The position numbers and the translations under genes were made by a program. A stretch of DNA of 64,000 nt from Oscillatoriales cyanobacterium CG2_30_40_61 (GTDB lineage: Bacteria; Cyanobacteriota; Cyanobacteriia; Cyanobacteriales; Microcoleaceae), in the NCBI GenBank assembly GCA_001873365.1, contig MNYZ01000012.1, positions 26,243 to 90,242 on the forward strand, given 5' to 3'. Numbering within the stretch: the stretch's first letter is position 1; each line of letters begins with the position of its first letter. Below the pieces are notes generated by a model, which was not told where the DNA came from, did not search any database, and was given only the letters and a program-made list of their open reading frames with translations. Of the stretch, positions 27,206 through 35,502 are shown in pieces.

Positions 27206-29104
27206 GTGATTGTGGTAAGTGCCATGAAATTAATTAGTAAACTGCCAATACTTGATGATTCTAACCTTAATTTAATGGTGGATTCCGGAAGACAGTTTTT
27301 CCAGTGGCTTCGGGTTCTAATTTTTAGGACTCTGAACCAAACTCAAGCTGAAATCAAGATATTTTTGGCTCCCTTGTTTGTAAATCGAGATCTACAGGAA
27401 GCTCTGCAACGCTCCTATAAAGAATTATCGGATTTTAAGTTTGCCCTTGATCAATCTTCAATTGTCGCGATTACCGACGCCCAAGGGAAAATTACCTATG
27501 CTAACCGCAAGTTCTGTGATATTTCTCAATATTATCGAGAAGAATTAATCGGTCAAGATCATAGGATTGTTAATTCAGGATATCACTCCAAACACTTTTT
27601 TACGGTTTTATGGTCAACGGTTCAATCTGGGAAAATTTGGCGCGGAGAAGTTAGGAATAAGGCAAAAGATGGAACCTACTATTGGGTTGATACCACGATT
27701 GTTCCTTTTTTAGATGAAAATAATCAACCCTATCAATATATTGTAATTCGTAATGATATTACGGAGCGTAAAAAAGCTGAATTTCAACTATTATATGATG
27801 TTTTCCATGATCGATTAACCGGATTAGCCAATCGTAGCTTTTTGATTAGTGAAATCGATAAATCTATTGAACGGGTGCAAAAATATGATCAGGATTTATT
27901 TGCCGTATTATGTTTAGATTTGGATCGGTTTAAGGTGGTAAATGATAGTTTAGGACGTCATGTAGGAGACCAATTATTAATAGCCTTTTCCCATCTGATT
28001 CAATCCTTAGTTTCCCATCCTAATCTTGTCGCCCGTTTAGGCGGGGATGAATTTGCAATTTTACTCAAATCCATTCAATCTCCCCTAGAAGCAATTGATC
28101 TGGCAAAACAGATTAATCATATCCTATCCAATCCTTTTGAAATTGACGGACATCAAGTATTTAAAACCAGTAGTATTGGGATTGTTTTAGGCACAAACCA
28201 TTATCATCAAGCGGAAAACATCCTCAGAGATGCCGATATTGCCATGCACGAAGCCAAGGAAAAAGGCAGGGGATGTTTAGAAATTTTTGATCAGAAAATT
28301 CATGATCAAACCTTAGTCAAAATGCAGTTGGAAATTGAACTACGCCAGGCAATTATTAAACAGGAATTTGCCGTTTTTTACCAACCTATTGTTAACTTAA
28401 CAACCGGAAAAATCAAAGGATTTGAAGCCCTGGTGCGTTGGCTACACCCCGAACAGGGAATGATTTCCCCGGCGGATTTTATTCCCCTAGCCGAAGCCAC
28501 CGGATTAATTGTTCCCATCGGAAATTGGGTATTAAAACAAGCCTGTCAACAATTACAAGAATGGCAAACCCTAAGATCCCTAAAAAATTCAGTTAACCCC
28601 CTAACCCTAAATGTGAACTTTTCAGCCAAACAATTTGATTTATCTAATGTAATTGAAATTGTAGAAAATATTTTAAATACCACCCAAATTTCCCCTGGTG
28701 ATCTCAAAATTGAGTTAACTGAAAGTGTTTTAATTGATAATAGTAAAACCCTGGAGATTATCGCTCAACTCAAATCCTATCATATTGGCTTGAGTATAGA
28801 TGATTTCGGGACGGGATATTCCTCCCTTAGCTATTTACATCGCTTTCCCTTAGATACCCTAAAAATCGATCAATCTTTTATTAGAAATATGGGCAAAAAT
28901 GGTCGGGAAACTGAAATTGTTTTGGCAATTATTAGTTTAGCCCATAACTTGGGGATGGATGTGGTAGCCGAAGGGGTGGAAACCCAAGAACAGTTAGAGC
29001 AACTGCGACAATTTAATTGTGAATATGGACAGGGTTATTTGTTTTCTAAACCCCTGAGTGCCGAAGCCACTGAAGCCCTATTACAGTCTAATCCCCAATG
29101 GTAA
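27206..29104 (+). CDS. PAS-GGDEF-EAL cyclic di-GMP protein
   Basis: 632 residues from GTG 27206; ATG 27224 (MKLISKLPILDD) is equally possible. Order: about 60 N-terminal residues, PAS (about 75-190, DGTYYWVDTTIVPFLDE), GGDEF (about 200-365) with the intact GGDEF at 279-283 (ARLGGDEFAILL), and EAL (about 380-632) with FEALVRWLHPEQG, Glu407, ELTESVLIDN, and DDFGTGYSSLSYL. Both catalytic motifs look intact, so the protein could make and break c-di-GMP. In cyanobacteria this second messenger controls motility and biofilm. No membrane segment is seen. The terminator at 29123 follows. Confidence 0.94.
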   Translation: MIVVSAMKLISKLPILDDSNLNLMVDSGRQFFQWLRVLIFRTLNQTQAEIKIFLAPLFVNRDLQEALQRSYKELSDFKFALDQSSIVAITDAQGKITYANRKFCDISQYYREELIGQDHRIVNSGYHSKHFFTVLWSTVQSGKIWRGEVRNKAKDGTYYWVDTTIVPFLDENNQPYQYIVIRNDITERKKAEFQLLYDVFHDRLTGLANRSFLISEIDKSIERVQKYDQDLFAVLCLDLDRFKVVNDSLGRHVGDQLLIAFSHLIQSLVSHPNLVARLGGDEFAILLKSIQSPLEAIDLAKQINHILSNPFEIDGHQVFKTSSIGIVLGTNHYHQAENILRDADIAMHEAKEKGRGCLEIFDQKIHDQTLVKMQLEIELRQAIIKQEFAVFYQPIVNLTTGKIKGFEALVRWLHPEQGMISPADFIPLAEATGLIVPIGNWVLKQACQQLQEWQTLRSLKNSVNPLTLNVNFSAKQFDLSNVIEIVENILNTTQISPGDLKIELTESVLIDNSKTLEIIAQLKSYHIGLSIDDFGTGYSSLSYLHRFPLDTLKIDQSFIRNMGKNGRETEIVLAIISLAHNLGMDVVAEGVETQEQLEQLRQFNCEYGQGYLFSKPLSAEATEALLQSNPQW

Positions 29105-29122
29105 TCTAATTTTAAACCGATG

Positions 29123-29161
29123 TTCTCCCTCTCTGTCAAAAGTTCAATGACAGAGGGAGAA
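29123..29161 (+). terminator. Rho-independent-type terminator after the GGDEF-EAL gene
   Basis: TTCTCCCTCT..GTCA (29123-29138, with a 2-nt bulge) pairs with TGACAGAGGGAGAA (29148-29161), followed by AAATTTGTT. Confidence 0.7.
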
Positions 29162-29238
29162 AAATTTGTTAAAATTTCCCTGTTAATGGAGTCAATTCCC
29201 AAACACAAAACTCAATTAAATTTTAATTAGGAGAAAAA

Positions 29239-29754
29239 ATGGCCGATAACAGACTTCGTAACTTTTTAATTGGCGCCGGAATTGCCACGGCGGGCGCTAT
29301 TGGAACTAAAGTCGCCGTAGATTATTTCAAAAATCGAGGTAAAGAAGATGTTGTGGATGAAAGTAAAGGTGATGCGATCGCCGCTTCTCCAGAACAAGTC
29401 AGTTATGCTGTAGTTCAACCCAGTGAAGTTCAGACCTTTTTAGATACCAGTTTTGGCGAAGTCGGTCGTTATGTTCCCATCCGAGAACCCAAGGTTTTTG
29501 ATTATCAAGATCAACAATATATGGTGATTTGGGCCGAAGATAATAAAAACAAGAAAAATCAAATGATGGCCTTCCAATATACGGACTCCGGCCGGAAAAT
29601 GATTGCCAGTGTCGGCTATACCCCCGCAAAAACCGATTATAACCTTCCGGGCTTGGGTAGTACCCCCTTTGCCGTAGAGGTCAACGGTCAAAAATTAACC
29701 TCCGGTCAAGGAGAAACAGGCGGAAGCAACGACGTCGATTTTGTTCTAGCCTAA
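29239..29754 (+). CDS. Conserved cyanobacterial hypothetical protein with N-terminal membrane segment
   Basis: 171 residues with the SD sequence AGGAG 8-10 nt upstream. The N terminus (LRNFLIGAGIATAGAIGTKVA) is a short Gly/Ala-rich hydrophobic helix, followed by a polar linker (NRGKEDVVDESKGDAIAAS) and a soluble beta-rich domain (VGRYVPIREPKVFDYQDQQY). Two HIP1-like sites are present. A membrane-anchored protein of unknown role is the best call. Confidence 0.7.
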   Translation: MADNRLRNFLIGAGIATAGAIGTKVAVDYFKNRGKEDVVDESKGDAIAASPEQVSYAVVQPSEVQTFLDTSFGEVGRYVPIREPKVFDYQDQQYMVIWAEDNKNKKNQMMAFQYTDSGRKMIASVGYTPAKTDYNLPGLGSTPFAVEVNGQKLTSGQGETGGSNDVDFVLA

Positions 29755-29760
29755 CCCCCC

Positions 29761-29798
29761 CCGTAGAGACGTGCCACGGCGCGTCTCTCTCTTTACGG
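29761..29798. repeat. Dispersed palindrome with AGAGACG arms at a gene 3' end
   Basis: CCGTAGAGACG (29761) and CGTCTCTCTCTTTACGG (to 29798) form a long stem around GTGCCACGGCG. The reverse-oriented relative is at 52173-52202, also next to the stop codon of a minus-strand gene (ribF). Probably acts as a 3'-end terminator element. Confidence 0.55.
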
Positions 29799-30239
29799 TA
29801 AGCTACCCGGCTCAGTTGACCAATTTTCTGTTGACAATTCTATAATTTGTCCAAAGTCTGACTGATTACAGGTAAGTAAAATAGCTTGATGTGTCAAACT
29901 AATAGCAGCAATTTTCAGATCCATAGTCCCTAAACGAGGGTAAGATTTTCGGAGTTGTTGATATGCGATCGCTGCGGTTTCATTAAAGGGGAGAATAGGA
30001 ATTGAACAGTAGTCTGTTGCCAATTGCTGTAGTCCTTGATAGGCTAAAACTTGTTCATCTATATTTTTAGCTCGTCCTAGAAAACTAAGTCGCCCTCTGG
30101 TTTGTTCTTCATAAGTAATAATCGTGACAGCAACTTCAACTTTTTTTAGGGTTTCTAGTCTTTTTAAAATGCCTTTTCCCGGTTGTCCGTTGCGCTGAAT
30201 TAAGCTCAGATGGTCGGTGTCTAGGATGTACATAAACAA
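29793..30239 (-). CDS. VapC/PIN-domain toxin
   Basis: 148 residues. All four PIN acidic positions are visible: Asp in YILDTDHLSLIQ, Glu in TIITYEEQTRG, Asp in LGTMDLKIAAISL and Asp in TCNQSDFGQII. This is a VapC/FitB-type Mg-dependent RNase. It follows a 70-residue putative antitoxin by 11 nt, in the same operon. The stop overlaps a dispersed palindrome. A start 2 codons downstream (MYILD) fits better to the family. Confidence 0.85.
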   Translation of the reverse strand: MFMYILDTDHLSLIQRNGQPGKGILKRLETLKKVEVAVTIITYEEQTRGRLSFLGRAKNIDEQVLAYQGLQQLATDYCSIPILPFNETAAIAYQQLRKSYPRLGTMDLKIAAISLTHQAILLTCNQSDFGQIIELSTENWSTEPGSLP

Positions 30240-30250
30240 ATCTGATTAAT

Positions 30251-30463
30251 CTACTCCGCAGAGTTACGCCACTCTTTCCCTAATTCTAGGACAGCATCAA
30301 AGGTAGGGTCATTTTCGCAACTACCTGCGACTTTTTGCCACCAAGGATTTTTCTGCTCAATCAAGCTAGATAAAATCTGTTTCATCTCTGCAAGTTCCGT
30401 TTCTAAAATGGCAACTCGTGCTTCAATTTTTTGGGGCTTTTCTTCAGTCTGTTGAGATATCAT
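30251..30463 (-). CDS. Putative antitoxin of the VapC pair
   Basis: 70 residues. A coiled coil (KIEARVAILETELAEMKQIL) precedes the cyanobacterial antitoxin C-terminal pattern (NPWWQKVAGSCENDPTFDAV and LELGKEWRNS), in which WW.KV.G...DP.FD...LG.E.R is conserved in such antitoxins as I know them. No DNA-binding fold is obvious. The gene lies immediately upstream of the toxin. Confidence 0.68.
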   Translation of the reverse strand: MISQQTEEKPQKIEARVAILETELAEMKQILSSLIEQKNPWWQKVAGSCENDPTFDAVLELGKEWRNSAE

Positions 30464-30772
30464 GATGGGGGAGAAGTTTATTTAAGATTTTGTGTTGATT
30501 TAAAGTATAGCTTCGAGGGAAGCATCGCGTCACGGAAGCGGTTAAGGTTGAGAATCCGTCCGACTTCAGCAAACGGAGAAATCCTACCTGACTGGACTCG
30601 AACCCGCAGGACATTTTAACCCTTCTTCGGGCACAGGAGCTGGGGATAAAGTCGGGGGTTCGGTGGAGGGTTGACCGCAATTGTCCCTATCATTATACCA
30701 AAAGGTGTGGCACGGGAAATTACCGATGCCGATTCGTGATCCATGTACAAACAATAGTTAAAGGTTTTGTCC
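30464..30772. other. Intergenic region between the TA module and the 122-residue protein
   Basis: 309 bp. Contains the partial pilin-lipoprotein copy at 30584-30682 and otherwise no supported gene. A minus-strand reading with good codons exists before it (PFAEVGRILNLNRFRDAM, at about 30510-30580) but is short and has no partner; I treat it as debris. Confidence 0.45.
30584..30682 (-). pseudogene. Partial copy of the 3' end of the pilin-like lipoprotein gene
   Basis: The minus strand reads ..QPSTEPPTLSPAPVPEEGLK then CPAGSSPVR and a stop, about 32 codons, nearly identical to the last codons of the intact gene 31216-31689 (differences include A/T in PAL vs PTL, T/A in SPTP vs SPAP, G/E in VPGEG). 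The copy has no start and lacks the domain, so it is a remnant of a duplicated or recombined gene. The DNA is about 93 per cent identical over 100 bp (by eye). Confidence 0.8.
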
Positions 30773-31135
30773 ATGAAAAAGTTAGTTATATTGGCACTAT
30801 CTACGGTCGTTATTAATTGTAGTTTTGCTGCTAAGGCTCAAGTTCCGATCAACAGTCTTCAACAGAGAGAACGAACAGTTACCATTAGTGGTACAGTTCA
30901 GAGTGTCGTCGGCAATCAATTTACTCTTAACGATGATACTGGCGAAGTTATTGTAGATGCCGGGCCGCGTTGGTATCATACAATCAATGTATCTCCGGGA
31001 GAAAAATTAACTGTAACTGGTGAGTATGATGATGACAATTTTGATGCTTTTCAAATTACCCGTGCCAATGGCGAAACGATTATAATCCGCAATAGCCCCG
31101 GTCGTCCACCTTGGGCTGGGGGCAGAAAGAACTAG
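30773..31135 (+). CDS. Exported small OB-fold-like protein
   Basis: 120 residues from ATG 30773 (MKKLVILALSTVVINCSFAA). A Sec signal peptide ends near AKAQ. The mature part has GTVQSVVGNQFTLNDDTGEV and KLTVTGEYDDDNFDAFQITR, the strand-loop pattern of the BOF/YgiW OB-fold family. A periplasmic stress or ligand-binding function is inference. It lies between the pilin-lipoprotein fragment and the intact lipoprotein gene, convergent with the latter. Confidence 0.7.
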   Translation: MKKLVILALSTVVINCSFAAKAQVPINSLQQRERTVTISGTVQSVVGNQFTLNDDTGEVIVDAGPRWYHTINVSPGEKLTVTGEYDDDNFDAFQITRANGETIIIRNSPGRPPWAGGRKN

Positions 31136-31215
31136 AGTTATATCAGAAAAAAAATAATCTGGCTATTTAATACCCCAAAACTATCATAAAAACCCGCTCT
31201 TAAAACAAAGAAATT

Positions 31216-31689
31216 TTATCTGACTGGACTCGAACCCGCCGGACATTTTAACCCTTCTCCGGGTACAGGAGTTGGGGATAAAGCCGGGGGTTCGGTGGAG
31301 GGTTGATCAGTTTGGCAAATATTAGCGATCGCCATTACACCGCCTGCTGTGTGACTAACGGTCACGACTCCAGCATAACTAGGGAGTCCGTCTTGTTTGG
31401 CCGCCGCCGTCATCAACACGGTTTCCGCATATTGACCTTGGGTATTCACGCTATAGCGATATTCTCCCGTGTCTAAATTCGCATTCAAAGATAACCCTTG
31501 AATAGAGTTGGCAAACTTACCATTAGCTTGATAATAAGCCTGTTGTCCCGTGGTCATAGTTTGCATGACAAATTCGGCTTTATCGCTTTCATTTAATTGG
31601 GGTAAGGACAAATTTAGAGAACAACTCGTTAATAGGACAGGAGCAACGAGGAGAACTCCCGAAAGCCATTTTCTTAAAGACTTATCCAT
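31216..31689 (-). CDS. Type IV pilin-like G/H-family lipoprotein
   Basis: 157 residues. Lipoprotein signal peptide with lipobox LLTSCS (Cys about residue 23). The mature domain has the cyanobacterial pilin GspG/H-like pattern (MTTGQQAYYQANGKFANSIQ and LDTGEYRYSVNTQGQYAET) and a Pro-rich C-terminal tail (STEPPALSPTPVPGEG). The N-terminal methylation motif of a real pilin is absent, so it is an envelope lipoprotein rather than a pilin. A partial copy of its tail is at 30584. Confidence 0.8.
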   Translation of the reverse strand: MDKSLRKWLSGVLLVAPVLLTSCSLNLSLPQLNESDKAEFVMQTMTTGQQAYYQANGKFANSIQGLSLNANLDTGEYRYSVNTQGQYAETVLMTAAAKQDGLPSYAGVVTVSHTAGGVMAIANICQTDQPSTEPPALSPTPVPGEGLKCPAGSSPVR

Positions 31690-31775
31690 ATTTCCCTTAA
31701 CCTGTAATCACCGGGTATAACGTTTGTTATCCCCATCTACAGGGTAAAAGTAGAACATTCCTGAATTCTTTATCT

Positions 31776-32231
31776 TTAGGGTTTATAAACTTCTAAGGTG
31801 GTAACTCGGTTGGGCGTTTCCGATACACTCACCCGCATAATTTGGATATGATTATCAATGGGAATTCGAGAAAAATATAAACACATTTCCTCCGTAGTTC
31901 CATGGGGACATAGGGGATGATCATTAACAATTTCGGGTAACTGTTTTGCCCAAACTTGTAATTGATTTTCCATTTCTACCATATCCAACCCATACAAATC
32001 TTCAGGATGTCTCACAGCTTGCAATTCTAAGCTGATTTCAAAATTATGAAAATGGCAATCTTTCCAAATTGGCGGATTAAAATGTTGACGGTGTAAAGTG
32101 GTTTTAATGGTATAATTAAAGGTTAATGATTCTCGATAAACTTGTTCATTCACCTCCACAATATTGCGATAGGGAATAGTTTGTTTTTCTAGCCATTCTG
32201 GAGGATAGTGGGAACGGAATTCTGGTTTCAT
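31776..32231 (-). CDS. QueD-like 6-carboxytetrahydropterin synthase family protein
   Basis: 151 residues. The metal-site pattern CHFHNFEISLELQAV matches the HGHNY region of the QueD/PTPS family, and MVEMENQLQVWAKQLPEIVNDH and MRVSVSETPNRV match the later helix and active-site strand (DH, ETP). The usual upstream catalytic Cys is not where it should be; a Cys sits next to the first His. Its neighbour upstream is queE, which supports a role in 7-deazaguanine (queuosine) synthesis. It could be a PTPS paralogue. Confidence 0.6.
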   Translation of the reverse strand: MKPEFRSHYPPEWLEKQTIPYRNIVEVNEQVYRESLTFNYTIKTTLHRQHFNPPIWKDCHFHNFEISLELQAVRHPEDLYGLDMVEMENQLQVWAKQLPEIVNDHPLCPHGTTEEMCLYFSRIPIDNHIQIMRVSVSETPNRVTTLEVYKP

Positions 32232-32263
32232 AGTTAAATAGGATCAAAATTAAATTGATTAAA

Positions 32264-32366
32264 TAGGACTTAAGCAGAAACCGGGTTTCTGAACGAGAAA
32301 TCACCGATTTCATCCGCAAAATCAGTGCCAGAAACGCGGTTTCTTTGGTCTTTTGCGTAAGTCCTG
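32264..32366. mobile_element. MITE, 103 bp, copy A (between queD-like and queE)
   Basis: Ends are TAGGACTTAAGCAGAAAC and TTTTGCGTAAGTCCTG, inverted repeats, with AAACCGGGTTTCTG inside. It is flanked by 5-bp target duplications TTAAA (32259-32263 and 32367-32371). Its internal sequence is a diverged reverse complement of copy B at 63756. It lacks a transposase and is non-autonomous. Small reading frames in this region derive from the element. Confidence 0.85.
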
Positions 32367-32372
32367 TTAAAA

Positions 32373-32990
32373 TTAAGGAACTTGTAACCATTTATGAATT
32401 TGCACCGATAACCGATAGTGGGGAAATTTTTTTAATAATTCTAAAACTAAAGGTAAAGTGCGATCGCGTTGGTTCCATTCCGGTTGTAGAAACACGGGAA
32501 TTTGATCATTAAGCTCTAAATATTCAGCATAAAACTCTAATTCCGATCCGGTTTCAATCACCAATTTAATCTCGTTTGCGCGTTTCCATATTAACGGAAC
32601 TACAGGATAATTGGGACTAACATGATGTTTCGGACTTAACGTGACCCAAACAGAATTAGGGATATCTTGCCAAAAAGAACCCGATGTTTCAATAGCAACG
32701 GTTCTTCGGGTCGCTTCAATAGTTTGAATTAACCGGGGAAGTTGAGCATATATCAACGGTTCTCCCCCTGATATTACCACCCTGGGCGATCGCAATTCTG
32801 CCATTAACGAATCAAAAGATCGGAGTTGACGGGGTAAATCCATCCCCCCATCCCCATAACCCGTATCACACCAAGGACAACGAACCGGACAACCTGCTAA
32901 CCGAATAAAATCTACCAGAGTTCCGACCCAATATCCTTCTCCTTGAATCGTAGATTGAAAAGTTTCATGAACGGGAATTTCAAACATCAA
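32373..32990 (-). CDS. queE: 7-carboxy-7-deazaguanine synthase
   Basis: 205 residues. Radical-SAM iron-sulfur motif C-x3-C-x2-C in [17 protein letters not shown], and the QueE signatures [18 protein letters not shown] at the N terminus, [15 protein letters not shown], and AIETSGSF. It converts 6-carboxytetrahydropterin to CDG in the queuosine pathway. The upstream gene (yciH) is 12 nt away and could be cotranscribed. The MITE lies after it. Confidence 0.93.
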   Translation of the reverse strand: MMFEIPVHETFQSTIQGEGYWVGTLVDFIRLAGCPVRCPWCDTGYGDGGMDLPRQLRSFDSLMAELRSPRVVISGGEPLIYAQLPRLIQTIEATRRTVAIETSGSFWQDIPNSVWVTLSPKHHVSPNYPVVPLIWKRANEIKLVIETGSELEFYAEYLELNDQIPVFLQPEWNQRDRTLPLVLELLKKFPHYRLSVQIHKWLQVP

Positions 32991-33002
32991 AACGTTAACG
33001 AT

Positions 33003-33380
33003 TTATCCCCCACTAATTTTAGCTTTATATCCTAATTTTATCAAAGTTTCCATCACTTTAGGACGATGATCACCTTGAATTTCAATAGTATTTTCTTTAA
33101 CCGTTCCCCCCGCCCCACATTGGGATTTTAACTGTTTAACTAATAATTCCAAAGTTTCCGGTTTAACTTGAAATCCACTAATAACCGTGACAGTTTTTCC
33201 CTTGCGTCCTGAACGAGTGGCTTGGATTTTCAAATTGTGTTGATTTGGGGGAATCTCAGGAACAGAACCAGGAGAACGTTCTAAAGCCGCTGAATTTGTA
33301 CCCGTCCCAAACTCAGAATAAACCACACGGTTTCCCCCGGAGTTAACTTTATGCTCAGAATCCCGTTTTGATGTAGTCAT
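33003..33380 (-). CDS. yciH: SUI1/YciH translation factor (eIF1-like)
   Basis: 125 residues. Basic disordered N terminus (MTTSKRDSEHKVNSGGNR) followed by the SUI1 domain with TRSGRKGKTVTVISGFQV, LKSQCGAGGTVKENTIEIQG and a C-terminal GYKAKISGG. YciH-type proteins influence start-codon fidelity; the bacterial role is not well settled. Neighbour of queE. Confidence 0.93.
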   Translation of the reverse strand: MTTSKRDSEHKVNSGGNRVVYSEFGTGTNSAALERSPGSVPEIPPNQHNLKIQATRSGRKGKTVTVISGFQVKPETLELLVKQLKSQCGAGGTVKENTIEIQGDHRPKVMETLIKLGYKAKISGG

Positions 33381-33502
33381 AAACCGAAATAAGAATTATA
33401 TTTGATACCAAAAAACCATCCTTACAAAGATCAAAAATCCCCAGTCATAGTAGTATTTACAAATGGTTTTTTTCTCCGTGTCCTTGTGTCTTTGTGGTTA
33501 AA

Positions 33503-34204
33503 TTAGGCTAAACAAGCCGCCACCAAAAATAAACTATCCACCAAAATTGTACTTAATACCGCTCCCCCAAAAGCCCACCAGTGTTGTTCCTTCGATTGTA
33601 ACGGAAAAACACCAACTCCAAATAAAAATAGGGCAAATCCCACGGCCCAACTAATTCCCCAGGGGGTAGTAACCATTTGTAGGGCGTTTTGAAATATTGG
33701 TAAGGCTAAGGCGGGTTCAACGTGCATGAGTTGACGCCAACTGGGAATTAATCCGGCGATATAAAAATATCCGTCCGTAACCGCCGTACCAAATAGGGAA
33801 CCCAAATAGAACCAGTTTCCCACCTTTCCCCAACCCCGATATAAACACCACACCGCAAAGGGGACACCTACAGCTTCTATGGGTAAATGTAATAGGGGTT
33901 CCCAGCGTAACCAACCCCAATAGATTGCACCCGTAAACCAACTCCAACTAAAACCGAATAATAGGTCTCCCCAAACCCAAGTGGCGGGTTGTCTGATTAA
34001 TCTCCAACTGATTCCTAGCCATCCCAAGGTGAGAATCACGCTAAATTCTGGCCATTGTCGGACTAGCGGGGCTTGGAAAAACACCGGGACACTCACGAGA
34101 AATACCGAGGCGAAAAATACCAGCCAAGTCTGGGAGATCCTAACTTTGGCCAGAACTCTCTGAAGAAATCCAGAGGTGGGTTGAATCGGTTGAATGGTAG
34201 TCAA
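33503..34204 (-). CDS. DUF3120-type integral membrane protein
   Basis: 233 residues with about six membrane segments (WLVFFASVFLVSVPVFFQAP; WGDLLFGFSWSWFTGAIYWG; FAVWCLYRGW; WFYLGSLFGTAVTDGYFYIA; WGISWAVGFALFLFGVGVF; LSTILVDSLFLVAACLA). It matches the cyanobacteria/plastid DUF3120 pattern as I know it; the function is unknown. Located between yciH and cpcG; nothing links it to either. Confidence 0.75.
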   Translation of the reverse strand: MTTIQPIQPTSGFLQRVLAKVRISQTWLVFFASVFLVSVPVFFQAPLVRQWPEFSVILTLGWLGISWRLIRQPATWVWGDLLFGFSWSWFTGAIYWGWLRWEPLLHLPIEAVGVPFAVWCLYRGWGKVGNWFYLGSLFGTAVTDGYFYIAGLIPSWRQLMHVEPALALPIFQNALQMVTTPWGISWAVGFALFLFGVGVFPLQSKEQHWWAFGGAVLSTILVDSLFLVAACLA

Positions 34205-34516
34205 AATAAAACCTAGTAGGATGTTGAGTAAGATCTTTAAGATTTATTAAGTAGATTATCATAAATTAATATATCTTGACAATTATCCCCCCCTAGGGGA
34301 TTTAATCTTTAATTTAGCATAATCGGTCTAGGGTGTGTGATGTCAAAAAATGTTACATATTGTTGCATCGGTTCAGAAAAATGCCAGATGGGTTGCCGAA
34401 ATCCCCTAATCTGTACTATAGCCAACCCTGTCGCTCCCAAGCCCTGAGTGATCATGGCTTCGTAGACCGCAAGATAAAAAATAAAGTTGACCTTCAAAAT
34501 TAAGGAGATATTTAAG
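34205..34516. other. Leader/promoter region of cpcG
   Basis: 312 bp between DUF3120 and cpcG, divergent. No gene seen; the minus-strand reading frame at 34309-34497 has no RBS. AT-rich stretch AAATTAATATATC at 34260 and a GC-poor run to 34490 should contain the cpcG promoter. The last 15 bases hold the SD site of cpcG. Confidence 0.45.
34502..34507 (+). promoter_or_regulatory. Shine-Dalgarno deciding the cpcG start
   Basis: AAGGAG, 9 nt before GTG 34517; an upstream in-frame start at 34487 precedes the site and is not used. Confidence 0.75.
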
Positions 34517-35269
34517 GTGGCGCTTCCTTTATTAAGCTATGGCCCGACCAGCCGCAACGTTCGCGTGGCTGGCTTTGAAGTAGCGGGTGATGAACAACCC
34601 AGAGTGTTTACGGCTGAAAATATGCCTTCGGCTTCTGAGTGGGATGACATTATCTGGGCTGCTTATCGCCAGATTTACAGTGAGCATCAAATGCTCAAAA
34701 GCAACCGTCAAACTCTTTTAGAGTCTCAGCTTAAGTTTGGTCAAATTAACGTCCGGGATTTTATTCGGGGTTTAGTGATCTCCGATCCTTTCGTGCGTCG
34801 CAACTACCAAACCAATAGTAACTACCGTTTCGTTGAGTTGGTTGTCCAGCGCGTCTTAGGACGGGATGTTTATAGTGAACGCGAGAAAATCGCATGGTCG
34901 ATTGTGGTTGCTAACAAAGGCCCTAAAGGGTTTATTGATCAGTTACTCGATAGCGATGAATACCTGGATAACTTCGGGTATGATACGGTTCCCTACCAAC
35001 GTCGTCGGGTACTACTTCAACGCAACCAAGGGGAAGTTCCCTTTAACCTGAAAACCCCTCGTTACAACGAGTACCACCGTAACCAACTTGGGTTCCCGCA
35101 ACTGGTTTGGCAAAATGCAGTTCGTCGTTTTGTTCCCCAAGAAAAACAACTCAAAGCCGGCGATCCCGCACAATTCCTGGGTTTAGTTACTCCTAAGGTT
35201 AGCCCAGTAACTCGCGTTGCTTTAGGTGATATCAATATTGAAACCATGGTTCCCTATCGCAAACGCTAA
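34517..35269 (+). CDS. cpcG: Phycobilisome rod-core linker polypeptide CpcG
   Basis: 250 residues from GTG 34517 ([20 protein letters not shown]), the usual CpcG start. The PBS linker domain (about 20-190) shows [56 protein letters not shown], and [18 protein letters not shown]. The C-terminal tail is short ([15 protein letters not shown]). It attaches phycocyanin rods to the allophycocyanin core. Codon use is more GC-rich and conserved than neighbours, as in highly expressed genes. A terminator follows at 35280. Confidence 0.95.
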   Translation: MALPLLSYGPTSRNVRVAGFEVAGDEQPRVFTAENMPSASEWDDIIWAAYRQIYSEHQMLKSNRQTLLESQLKFGQINVRDFIRGLVISDPFVRRNYQTNSNYRFVELVVQRVLGRDVYSEREKIAWSIVVANKGPKGFIDQLLDSDEYLDNFGYDTVPYQRRRVLLQRNQGEVPFNLKTPRYNEYHRNQLGFPQLVWQNAVRRFVPQEKQLKAGDPAQFLGLVTPKVSPVTRVALGDINIETMVPYRKR

Positions 35270-35279
35270 ATTAAACCGA

Positions 35280-35305
35280 TTTTCAACATAAAATAGTGTT
35301 GAAAA
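35280..35305 (+). terminator. AT-rich hairpin after cpcG
   Basis: TTTTCAACA (35280-35288) pairs with TGTTGAAAA (35297-35305), followed by TTTAT; a 9-bp stem with an 8-nt loop. Confidence 0.65.
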
Positions 35306-35317
35306 TTTATCGGTTCT

Positions 35318-35384
35318 GGGGGCGGAGAATTTGGATAGAAAGTGATGAGAATATCATCATTTAATATCTGAGTCCTCCGCCCCT
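35318..35384. repeat. Imperfect hairpin GGGGCGGAG ... CTCCGCCCC
   Basis: GGGGCGGAG at about 35320 and CTCCGCCCC at about 35374 are inverted across a ~45-nt loop, downstream of the cpcG terminator. Purpose unknown; may be a second structured 3' element. Confidence 0.4.
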
Positions 35385-35502
35385 AATTATTGAGAATATA
35401 GCAGTTTTTGTGGCTATCTTGACCAAGGTAAAGTCTAATTTAACCACAAAGACACAAAGACACAAAGAATTTGTCAACACGCTCCGGGCTCATTGCTATA
35501 AG

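Noticed and set aside
30584..30620. tRNA-like T-arm (GGTTCGAGTCC on the minus strand)
   Set aside because: Part of a lipoprotein coding tail; no matching acceptor, D or anticodon arms. The same bases recur in the intact gene.
32146..32391. Minus-strand ORF spanning the queD-queE gap
   Set aside because: Built from the MITE sequence and overlaps the QueD-like gene.
34309..34497. 62-codon minus-strand ORF before cpcG
   Set aside because: No RBS, no family; lies in the cpcG promoter region.
34487..34516. Upstream start for CpcG
   Set aside because: The SD AAGGAG lies inside the extension and fits GTG 34517; the family starts at this residue.
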